A DNA stretch of 64,000 nucleotides. It comes from Nitrospirillum sp034427435 (lineage in GTDB: Bacteria; Pseudomonadota; Alphaproteobacteria; Azospirillales; Azospirillaceae). The position numbers were made by a program, and so were the translations under genes. The notes beneath the pieces were generated by a model. The model saw nothing but the letters and a program-made list of their open reading frames with translations, had not been told where the DNA came from and did not search any database. Where the stretch lies: contig NZ_JAXQNP010000003.1 in the NCBI RefSeq assembly GCF_034427435.1, positions 248,001-312,000 on the forward strand, in the 5' to 3' direction. The first letter of the stretch is position 1. Every line of letters begins with the position of its first letter. This document shows positions 52,620-59,862 of this stretch, in pieces.

Positions 52620-53273
52620 TTAAAATACGAACTCGGCGCGGCGCTCGAAGCCCGGCAGCGGGCGGACAGCGGCGTCGAACAGGATGCGGTGCGACACCAC
52701 GCCCCCCACCTTGCGGTAATAACGCGCCTCGCCCAGGCCGGCGGCATTGATGACGACAGCCACCAGGCGCCCGCCTTCCGCCAACTGGTCCAACAGGCTG
52801 GCCGGAACCTCGGACACGGAGCCATCGATCAGGATGGCGCCATAGGGGGCCTTGGCGGCATGGCCGGCGGCCAGATCACCCTGGACGACGGTGACGCCGG
52901 CGACACCGGCCAGCGCCTTGCGCGCGGCCTCGACCAGCGCGCCGTCGCTTTCCAGAGCCACCACCGAGCCCGCCATCTCCGCCATCACGGCGGCGGAGTA
53001 GCCGGTGGCGACGCCAACGGCCAGGACCTTGTCGGCGCGGCTCAAGGACAGTTCCTGCACCAGACGGGCCAGCACCATCGGTTCCATCAGGTAGCGGCCG
53101 GGCGACACCGGCACATCCTCGTCAACGTAGGCGACGCCGGCCAGCGCCTCCGGCACGAAGCGCTCGCGCGGGATGGCCAGGAAGGCCTCCACCACGAAGG
53201 GGTCGGTGACCTTGTTGGGGCGAATCTGGCCCTCGATCATGTTGACGCGGGCGGCGGAGTAGTCGGCGGCCAT
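52620..53273 (-). CDS. pcm: Protein-L-isoaspartate methyltransferase-like protein
   Basis: The 217-residue protein has a class I SAM fold of the PCMT family, with 'ARVNMIEGQIRPNKVTDPFVVEAFLAIPRERFVP', then 'VLAVGVATGYSAAVMAEMAGSVVALE' as motif I and 'YGAILIDGSVSEVPASLLDQLAEGGRLVAVV'. PCMT repairs isoaspartyl residues in damaged proteins. The motif I glycine loop reads GVATGY rather than the common GTGSGY, and the family in alphaproteobacteria next to tolC may have another substrate. ATG 53273 was chosen from the family N-terminus. Confidence 0.85.
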   Translation of the reverse strand: MAADYSAARVNMIEGQIRPNKVTDPFVVEAFLAIPRERFVPEALAGVAYVDEDVPVSPGRYLMEPMVLARLVQELSLSRADKVLAVGVATGYSAAVMAEMAGSVVALESDGALVEAARKALAGVAGVTVVQGDLAAGHAAKAPYGAILIDGSVSEVPASLLDQLAEGGRLVAVVINAAGLGEARYYRKVGGVVSHRILFDAAVRPLPGFERRAEFVF

Positions 53274-53276
53274 GGG

Positions 53277-53368
53277 ATATACCGATCTGCTGGAAACGAT
53301 GCGGACGAAGAAGGGGCACAAGCGGGCCGGTCCGCCCGCACATGCTTGAAAAACCAGGATCGGTATAT
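53277..53368. repeat. 11-bp inverted repeat spanning the pcm leader
   Basis: ATATACCGATC at 53277-53287 is the exact reverse complement of 53358-53368, 70 bases apart. The distal arm overlaps the -10 of the putative pcm promoter and the proximal arm lies 4 bases before the pcm start codon. Confidence 0.7.
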
Positions 53369-53392
53369 ATCTCCCCCGTCGCCCGATGACAA
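53364..53392 (-). promoter_or_regulatory. Putative pcm-tolC promoter
   Basis: On the minus strand TTGTCA (53392-53387) and TATATA (53369-53364) are 17 bases apart. Transcription would start near 53357 and leave a leader of about 84 bases. Confidence 0.6.
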
Positions 53393-53484
53393 TTGCGGCC
53401 TGCGGCGGGAAGGGCGGTCGGGGATGGTGGCGGGGCCTTCCCGCCCCTGCGTCACCGAAACGTCAGAAAGCGACGCCAGCACGC

Positions 53485-53513
53485 TTGACCGCCCCGACGG
53501 GCGACGCTATAGA
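53485..53513 (+). promoter_or_regulatory. Promoter of tRNA-Cys
   Basis: TTGACC (53485-53490) and TATAGA (53508-53513) are exactly 17 bases apart, about 60 bases before the tRNA. Confidence 0.65.
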
Positions 53514-53572
53514 GGCGCCCTGCCCTGACCGCAGGCGCCGCTCGACGGCCCTTCCGGTCGGTTCTCGTGGAT

Positions 53573-53646
53573 GGCGCGGTGGCAGAATGGTGATGCAACG
53601 GACTGCAAATCCGTGAATCCGGGTTCGATTCCCGGCCGTGCCTCCA
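53573..53646 (+). tRNA. tRNA-Cys (anticodon GCA)
   Basis: The 74-base gene has acceptor stem GGCGCGG with CCGTGCC (one G-U pair), anticodon loop CTGCAAA with GCA, and T-arm CCGGG-TTCGATT-CCCGG. CCA is encoded at the end. Confidence 0.95.
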
Positions 53647-53723
53647 ACTTCCCCCTAAATAACGCTCTTATATATATGTGTCTGGTGGCTGCCCGGCCCC
53701 CTCTCACGGCGTCCCCTCACCGG

Positions 53724-54356
53724 CTACGCCTCGAATCCGGCCGCCACCAGGGGCGCCACGTCCGGCGGCAGTGTACCCTCCAGATGCATGAGCCGGACGC
53801 GGAGCATGGCGGCGATGGTCATCGCGTCGGCGATTTCGCCTGACAGCACCATGTCCAGCACCGCGCGCAAAGGCAGACGGCGGATGGTCAGTTGCTCCGT
53901 CTCATCAGGCGCCACCGGCACCTCCGCCAGATCCCAGGCCAGGTAAAGGCGGGCGTGCTCATTGCTGATGCTGTTGGACATGTCCATGCGCTGGATTTCC
54001 AACCAGCGGTCGGCGCTGAGGCCCGCTTCCTCCCGCAGTTCCTCAGCGGCCCCGGCCAGGGGCGTGAGCGCCTTGGGGCCGGCTTGGGGGATGCCCCCCT
54101 CAACGATTTCCCAACTGTAGCGGCCGGCGCCGAAACGCCATTGGCCGATCAACCAGGTGTCGCCGTTGGCTGCCACCGGCAGCACCCCCACCGCCACGGT
54201 GGCCAGTTCCACCGTGCCGAAGATGCCGGGGCTGCCATTCGGACGCAGGACCTCATGATGCACGACCCGCAGCCAGGGGTTCTCGTAGCGCACCTCCCGC
54301 GACAGCACCGTCCAGGGATTCTTCTGGCTGTTGGACAGGGGGTCGGACTTCGACAT
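53724..54356 (-). CDS. Nudix hydrolase
   Basis: The 210-residue protein has a Nudix fold with a conserved 'AAEELREEAGL' core whose 'EExGL' glutamates bind metal, preceded by 'YSWEIVEGGIP' and followed by 'SNSISNEHARLYLAWDL'. The box is partly degenerate: the usual Arg of RExxEExGU is Glu here and the upstream Gly-x5-Glu is not clear. It resembles ADP-ribose or nucleotide-sugar pyrophosphatases. It lies between tRNA-Cys and tRNA-Asn, on the opposite strand to both. Confidence 0.8.
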   Translation of the reverse strand: MSKSDPLSNSQKNPWTVLSREVRYENPWLRVVHHEVLRPNGSPGIFGTVELATVAVGVLPVAANGDTWLIGQWRFGAGRYSWEIVEGGIPQAGPKALTPLAGAAEELREEAGLSADRWLEIQRMDMSNSISNEHARLYLAWDLAEVPVAPDETEQLTIRRLPLRAVLDMVLSGEIADAMTIAAMLRVRLMHLEGTLPPDVAPLVAAGFEA

Positions 54357-54643
54357 GAACGGGGCTCCTCACGCGGCGCGGATGTCCCCCTAGATACGGG
54401 AAACCGCCCAGGCATTCACCCCCATCCCGCACGCCGTCATCACGTCCCCGCTCAGCCAAGAGCCGCAAGCCCCTGTTTTCATGGCCCTTCCAGCCGTGCC
54501 CGCCGGATTGACGAGGGGGGCGTCACATTTTTTTCGATTTTCCCAAACAAAGGGGTTCCAATCCCAAAAACGCTTTGCTATATCACCGCCCACCGCAGCG
54601 CCGCTGACTGATCGGTCAAACGAAAACGAAGCAGGCGCGCTGA

Positions 54644-54719
<76 letters not shown>

Positions 54720-54727
54720 ATAGAGAC

Positions 54728-54756
54728 CCCCGGAACCGCAAGGTTTCGGGGTTTTT
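54728..54756 (+). terminator. Terminator of tRNA-Asn
   Basis: A 10-bp stem (54728-54737 with 54742-54751, one G-U pair) with a GCAA tetraloop is followed by TTTTT at 54752-54756. Confidence 0.9.
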
Positions 54757-54784
54757 CCTTGTCCACGCCCACCCCTCCCCATCC

Positions 54785-54973
54785 ATGAATATTTCCGACG
54801 TATTGTCGACGGCCATCGCGCCGGCGGCACGGCCCTGGCAGAGCCCTCGGACCATGCGAAACGTGGAAGGTGGCGGCGAGGCGCCAGGGAAGCGGACGAT
54901 GGTGCCGCGCATTTATCATCGTCGTCCTGCACGCCCCCACTCGCCAGACGGCGCGCGCGGCATAGTTCTATGA
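54785..54973 (+). CDS. Possible 62-residue leader protein of the radical SAM operon
   Basis: An ATG at 54785 opens a frame that ends in TGA at 54971-54973 and overlaps the radical SAM start codon by 4 bases (ATGA). The product starts MNISDVLSTAIAPAARPW, has a Gly/Glu-rich middle and an Arg/His/Pro-rich tail ending GIVL. No Shine-Dalgarno precedes the ATG and no family is recognised, so the frame may be chance. If real, position and coupling would fit a small substrate or helper of the enzymes that follow. Confidence 0.2.
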   Translation: MNISDVLSTAIAPAARPWQSPRTMRNVEGGGEAPGKRTMVPRIYHRRPARPHSPDGARGIVL

Positions 54974-56346
54974 CCGCCCGGGTTTTCCTGCGACGCGAGA
55001 ACGCCTTGCCTCCCTTCTACCATGTGACCGCGCTGTCGAACTTCGCGCGCGCCTTCGATAAATACCGGCGCCTCTATCGGAAAGGGCAAATCCCCGAGAG
55101 CACCTACCCGGGTGAATTCTACGTGTTGCCGCCGGACCGGCTGGCCATCGGTGTGGCCAAGGCTGAACGGCTGGTGCAGCGGCTGGGCATCCCCGGCGAC
55201 CGCCCGCTGGTGCTGAAATCCCTTCTGGACCCCGCGCTGCTGCGCCCCAACCTGCGCAACGGCCTGGGAATGATTTGGCCATCCGCCGACCTGCCCGTGG
55301 CGGAAACCTGGACCGTGGGCGCGGATGGGGGCCTGGGGAGCCGGCAGAGTCTGGAAGAAACCATGGCCGCCTCCTTGCATCTGCAGGGGCAGCGGTTCAC
55401 GTCCTTCAGCGCGCTGCGGCCGCGCTCCCTATCCTTCCTGCCGGTGGCGCGCGGCTGCCAGGCGGCCTGCCCCTTCTGCTTCTCCGAAGCCTCCATCTCC
55501 GCCGACCAGCCGGGCGGCAAGCCCGACTGGCCCCTGATCGACCGCTGGATCGAACACGCCTGGCACAGCGGCGCCGAACGCGCCGTGATCACCGGCGGGG
55601 GAGAACCGACGCTGTGGCCACAGCCCTCCCTGCGGGAGCTGGTGACCCGCTGCCGCCGCCGTTTCGGCACCGTGGTGCTGATCACCAACGGCCTGCGCTG
55701 GGCGCGCATGGATCAGCGCATGGCCGCCGACGAGCTGACGGCCGTGCATAAGGCCGGCTTGAACGTGCTGGCCGTCTCCCGCCACCATTGGGACGAGGCA
55801 GCCAATGCCACGCTCATGGGGGTGGAGACGGCGACGCCGGCCCTGCTGGAGGCGATGGGCGCGCATCGCGGCACCCTGGCGGGTTTGCGCCTGCGCCTGG
55901 TGTGTGTGCTGCAACAGGGCGGCGTGGCCTCCGTTTCGGATATCGACGCTTATGTCCGTTGGGCGGTGGCCGGCGGTGTGGACGAGGTGTGCTTCAAGGA
56001 GCTGTACGTTTCCACCAGCGTGGAGTCCGTCCACCACAGCCATGACGTCAACCGGTGGAGCGAGGCGCACCAGGCGCCGCTGTCACTGGTGCACGATTGG
56101 GCGCAAGGGCGGGGTTGGCCCGTGGCCCTGCGCCTGCCCTGGGGGGCGCCGGTCTATCAGGGCCTGGTGGACGGCCAGCCCCTGCGCGTGGCCGCCTATA
56201 CCGAACCCAGCCTGTTCTGGGAACGGGCCAACGGCATCGCCCGCAGCTGGAACGTCATGGCGGATGGGCGCTGTTACGCCTCGTTGGAAGACCGCGCCAG
56301 CATCATGGCGGCGCCGATCGCGACGCCGGCCTTGGAGACGGCCTGA
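54970..56346 (+). CDS. Radical SAM enzyme of unknown function
   Basis: The 458-residue protein has the CxxxCxxC motif at Cys163, Cys167 and Cys170 (CQAACPFC), which would hold the 4Fe-4S cluster that cleaves S-adenosylmethionine. 'ITGGGEPTLWP' is the SAM-binding GGE-type motif. About 150 residues precede the cluster, a family-specific N-terminal domain starting 'FYHVTALSNFARAFDKYRRLYRKG'. The C-terminus has no SPASM-type cysteine set, so no auxiliary clusters are predicted. It is cytoplasmic. Its stop overlaps the next ATG by one base (TGATG). The reaction is unknown. Confidence 0.85.
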   Translation: MTARVFLRRENALPPFYHVTALSNFARAFDKYRRLYRKGQIPESTYPGEFYVLPPDRLAIGVAKAERLVQRLGIPGDRPLVLKSLLDPALLRPNLRNGLGMIWPSADLPVAETWTVGADGGLGSRQSLEETMAASLHLQGQRFTSFSALRPRSLSFLPVARGCQAACPFCFSEASISADQPGGKPDWPLIDRWIEHAWHSGAERAVITGGGEPTLWPQPSLRELVTRCRRRFGTVVLITNGLRWARMDQRMAADELTAVHKAGLNVLAVSRHHWDEAANATLMGVETATPALLEAMGAHRGTLAGLRLRLVCVLQQGGVASVSDIDAYVRWAVAGGVDEVCFKELYVSTSVESVHHSHDVNRWSEAHQAPLSLVHDWAQGRGWPVALRLPWGAPVYQGLVDGQPLRVAAYTEPSLFWERANGIARSWNVMADGRCYASLEDRASIMAAPIATPALETA

Positions 56347-57347
56347 TGGATTTCATGGAGTTCCTCGCCTGGGAGCGGCAGGCCGTGGCCGACCGCCCCG
56401 ATGTTCTTCGCCTGACCGAAACCCGTATCGCCGAGGCCTTCACCCTGCTGCGGCCCCGGGCGGAAGTACCCGACACCTTCCCCACCGTGCATCGCTGCCA
56501 CATGGCGCAGTTGTGGCGGGCGGTGCGGGGCCTTCCTGCCGAGGGGGCGCGGGAGACGCTGGTGTGCCGGGGGGTCCGCCACGCCCTGGGTCTGCTTCTA
56601 CGCCGCTATGCCGGACAGGGGCGCCGGCTTCTTCTTCCCGGTGACGTCTACCCGGTCTACGGGCGCATCGCGGCGGCGGCGGGCCTGCCGACAACCAGCT
56701 TCGGCCTCTTCCCCGATTTCGACGCGGTGGCGGTCTTCCAAGCGGCGGAGGCCGCCAGGGCGGACATCGTGCTGCTGCCAGCCCCCCTTAAACTGCATGG
56801 ACGGGATTGGACAACGGCGGAGGCGCGCGTCGCCCGCGACTGGCTGGCGGGGGCGTCATCGCGGCGCCTGCTGCTGGACGGGGTCTATTCCTTCGGCGGG
56901 CCGCTGGCGCCAACGGTCCTGGACCTGATGGCGACGGGACAGGCGATCTATCTCGACTCCCTGTCCAAGGGCTGGCTGACCGCGCAGGTCTTCGGTGTCG
57001 CCATCGTGCCGGAAAGCGACTTCACCAGCCATGCCGGGGATTTTCGCCAAGACCCGCCGTCGCAAGCCGAGCTGTTTCGCGCCCGGAGCATCATGACCGA
57101 CCATGACGGTTTGCCGGAACGGCTGCGCCAGATGCTGGCGGAGCGGCGGGCGGCGGTCACCGGCCAGTTGGCGGCGGCCGGGATCAGGGCCCATGCCCCC
57201 CGTCAGGGCTACCTCATCCCCGTGGAGGGCGCGGCGCCGGCGCTGCTGGAGCGTCACGGCGTCCTGGCCATCCCGCTGTCGGTCTTCGGTGGCGGTCGCC
57301 CCGGGTGGTCCATCGCCAGCGCCCTTCCCATCGCGGTGACACCATGA
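56346..57347 (+). CDS. Fold-type I PLP-dependent enzyme (aminotransferase-like)
   Basis: The 333-residue protein looks like a class I/II aminotransferase. Lys208 in 'LDSLSKGWL' fits the Schiff-base lysine, Asp178 in 'LLLDGVYSFGG' the residue that pairs with the PLP nitrogen, and the 'LLLPGDVYPVYGRIAAAAG' region the substrate loop seen in aminotransferases. It is short for the family and the usual C-terminal Arg that binds the substrate carboxylate is not evident, so it may act on an unusual amine or as a decarboxylase. Starts and stops overlap the genes on both sides, so it is part of one operon. Confidence 0.8.
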   Translation: MDFMEFLAWERQAVADRPDVLRLTETRIAEAFTLLRPRAEVPDTFPTVHRCHMAQLWRAVRGLPAEGARETLVCRGVRHALGLLLRRYAGQGRRLLLPGDVYPVYGRIAAAAGLPTTSFGLFPDFDAVAVFQAAEAARADIVLLPAPLKLHGRDWTTAEARVARDWLAGASSRRLLLDGVYSFGGPLAPTVLDLMATGQAIYLDSLSKGWLTAQVFGVAIVPESDFTSHAGDFRQDPPSQAELFRARSIMTDHDGLPERLRQMLAERRAAVTGQLAAAGIRAHAPRQGYLIPVEGAAPALLERHGVLAIPLSVFGGGRPGWSIASALPIAVTP

Positions 57348-58072
57348 CCTTGCTCGCCGAGGACCCTGTGCTCTGGGACGTGGTCTTCAAGATGCCGATG
57401 GAGCGCCTACGCTTCATCGAGGCGCGGGCGCGGGAAGCGGGACCCGCCGTGCTGGATGTCGGCTGCGCCACCGGCATGACCTGCCACGCGCTGCGCGAGG
57501 CCGGCATGGCCCCCGTCGGCGTGGACATCAACGCCCGTTTCATCGACGCCGCCCGGGCCAAGGATCCGACGGGGGAGTATCATGTCGGCGACATGCGGAC
57601 CTTCCAGCTGTCACGCGCCTTCGACCTGTTGATCTGCCTGGGCACCACCTTTGCCTACAACCTGACCAACCGCCAGGTGGCGCAGACGTTGCGGAACTTC
57701 CATGGCCATCTGCGGCCGGGCGGACGGCTGATCGTGGACGTGGTCAACGCCATCGCCTTCACCGGCGCCCAGCCCTTCCGGCGTCTCAGCCGCCACAGCT
57801 TCAATCGGGAAGGGGAGGAAGCCGTCGCCACCATACGCCATGGCCTGGATTTGCGGGCCCAGACGATGACGGAGCAAGTGACCTGGCGGCGCAAGGACCA
57901 CGCCGTGCGCAAGGACCCGGCGGAATCGTTGCGCCTGCTGTTCCCCCAGGAGTTGGCCTTCCACCTGGAGGTGGCAGGGTTCATCGATGTCGAATTGCTG
58001 GACGGCTGGGGCGGGGACGCACAGGGCTTCGGCGGGCGCCGGCTGATCGCATTGGCAACCCGCCCCGGTTGA
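57344..58072 (+). CDS. Class I SAM-dependent methyltransferase
   Basis: The 242-residue protein has motif I 'VLDVGCATGMTCHALREAG' and a following 'VGVDINARFIDAAR' as in small-molecule methyltransferases, then 'FDLLICLGTTFAYNLTNRQVAQTLRNFHGHLRPGGRLIVDVVN' in outline. There is no membrane segment. The start overlaps the stop of the PLP enzyme by 4 bases (ATGA). It is the third gene of the operon and probably methylates the product of the two upstream enzymes. Confidence 0.85.
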   Translation: MTLLAEDPVLWDVVFKMPMERLRFIEARAREAGPAVLDVGCATGMTCHALREAGMAPVGVDINARFIDAARAKDPTGEYHVGDMRTFQLSRAFDLLICLGTTFAYNLTNRQVAQTLRNFHGHLRPGGRLIVDVVNAIAFTGAQPFRRLSRHSFNREGEEAVATIRHGLDLRAQTMTEQVTWRRKDHAVRKDPAESLRLLFPQELAFHLEVAGFIDVELLDGWGGDAQGFGGRRLIALATRPG

Positions 58073-58110
58073 CTGCCATCGGGCCGATGCCGATCAAATA
58101 GGCCCCGGGG

Positions 58111-59862
58111 TCAAGCGGGGCCGGAACGCTCCATCATTTCGGACACCTTCGCGGCGAGGACGTCCAGGGTGAAGGGCTTGGTGATCATGTCCATGTTGGT
58201 GCCCAGGAAACCCGCCCGGATGGCGGCGTTTTCGGCGTAGCCGGTCACGAACAGCACGGGCAGGCCGGGGCGGTGCTCCCGCGCGATCTCCGCCAATTGC
58301 CGGCCATTGATGCCCGGCAGGCCGACGTCGGACACCAGCAGGCTGATGGGCCGGTCGGATTGCAGGATGGCCAGGGCGGCGGTGGCCTCGCCCGCCTCCT
58401 CGACCTCATAGGACAATTCCTCCAGGACGTCCCGGATCAACAGGCGGACGGATGCGTCGTCCTCCACCACCAGCACGCGCTGCCCCCTGCCCTCGCGGGG
58501 CACCGACGCCTGGGACGGGGCCTCCTCCACCGGCGGCGGATCGACCGCCCGCAGGTAAAGCGACACGGCCGTGCCCACCCCCGGCTGGCTGTGGATGCGA
58601 ACCTGCCCGCCGCACTGCCGGGCGAAGCCATACACCATGGACAGGCCCAGACCGGTGCCCTGGCCAACCGGCTTGGTGGTGAAGAATGGCTCGAACGCCT
58701 TTTCGATCAGGTCCGCCGACATGCCCACGCCGGTGTCGGAAACCGTGATCACGACATAGCGGCCCGCGGTGACCTCCGGCCGGGTGGCGACATAGGCCTG
58801 GTCCAGGTGGACGGCCTTCATTTCCAAGGTGAGCTGCCCGCCCCCGGGCATGGCGTCCCGGGCATTGATCACAAGGTTGAGAAGGGCGTTTTCCAGTTGG
58901 TTGGCGTCGGCCACGGCATGGGGCAGATCCGGCGCCTCGACGACGCGCAGCTCTATCGTCTCAAGGATGGTCCGGCGCAGCAGATCCTCCAGCGAGCGCA
59001 CCAGCGCGCCGATATCGAGCGGCTTGGCATCCAGCGACTGGCGGCGTGAGAAGGCCAGCAGCCGGGCGATCAGCGTCGCGGCACGCTGGGCGGAGGTGGA
59101 GGCCGCGTCCATGTATCGCTCCAGCCTGTCCACCTGACCGGCGGCGATACGGCGCCGGATGATATCCAGGGAGCCGATGATCCCTGTCAGCATGTTGTTG
59201 AAATCGTGCGCGATGCCGCCCGTCAGTTGCCCCACCGCCTCCATCTTCTGGCTTTGGCGCAGGGCCGCCTCCGCCTGCATCAGACGGCTGGTACGCTCGG
59301 CCACCCTCTCCTCCAAGGTCTCGTTCAGCGCCTTCAACTGCACTTCGGCGCGTTGCCGCCGCGTGACGTCCAGGCGCAGTTGCGCCTCGCTGTCCACCAG
59401 CGCCTGGCGCGCTCGGTCCCGTTCTTCCAGGCGGTCGCGCATCTCGAACTGCTTTTGCCGGGAGCGCATGGCCGAATCCAGCGCGCTCAGCAGCGATTGC
59501 TGGCTCAGCGGCCGCTCCAGGACCAGGGCGTTGCCGAACAGGTGCCATAGGTGGGCCCGCGTGGCCTCCATGGCCCGCGTCCTGCCCGTGCGCTGGGCGG
59601 CCAGGAGGACAAAGGGAATGTCCGACCAGTCTGGTTGCCTCCCAAGCGCCGCCCGCAACGGGCCGATATCCCGGCCCAGCGCCTCCTCGGTCAGAAGGAC
59701 GACACCCGCCTGGTCATCCAGGGCGTGGGCCAAGGCCGCGATGTCCGGATGAACGGCGGCGTGATAGCCGCTGCGCGTCAGCAGGCCCGCGATGCTTTCC
59801 GCATCCCGCCCGAACGGCGCGCAGACCAAAACGCGGTGCCCCTCCTCAGCGTTCCTATGCAT
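58111..59862 (-). CDS. Hybrid sensor histidine kinase with receiver domain
   Basis: The 583-residue protein has an N-terminal receiver-like domain without clear acidic pocket (residues 9-130), a coiled coil, the dimerisation box with His219 in 'GGIAHDFNNMLTGI', an ATP-binding domain ('NLVINARDAM', 'VSDTGVGM', 'GTGLGLSMVYGF'), and a C-terminal receiver domain with the phosphoacceptor Asp512 in 'LLVSDVGLPG'. No membrane segments are present, so it is cytosolic. Its start overlaps the KaiC-like stop by 8 bases, so both are made together. The response it controls is unknown. Confidence 0.9.
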   Translation of the reverse strand: MHRNAEEGHRVLVCAPFGRDAESIAGLLTRSGYHAAVHPDIAALAHALDDQAGVVLLTEEALGRDIGPLRAALGRQPDWSDIPFVLLAAQRTGRTRAMEATRAHLWHLFGNALVLERPLSQQSLLSALDSAMRSRQKQFEMRDRLEERDRARQALVDSEAQLRLDVTRRQRAEVQLKALNETLEERVAERTSRLMQAEAALRQSQKMEAVGQLTGGIAHDFNNMLTGIIGSLDIIRRRIAAGQVDRLERYMDAASTSAQRAATLIARLLAFSRRQSLDAKPLDIGALVRSLEDLLRRTILETIELRVVEAPDLPHAVADANQLENALLNLVINARDAMPGGGQLTLEMKAVHLDQAYVATRPEVTAGRYVVITVSDTGVGMSADLIEKAFEPFFTTKPVGQGTGLGLSMVYGFARQCGGQVRIHSQPGVGTAVSLYLRAVDPPPVEEAPSQASVPREGRGQRVLVVEDDASVRLLIRDVLEELSYEVEEAGEATAALAILQSDRPISLLVSDVGLPGINGRQLAEIAREHRPGLPVLFVTGYAENAAIRAGFLGTNMDMITKPFTLDVLAAKVSEMMERSGPA

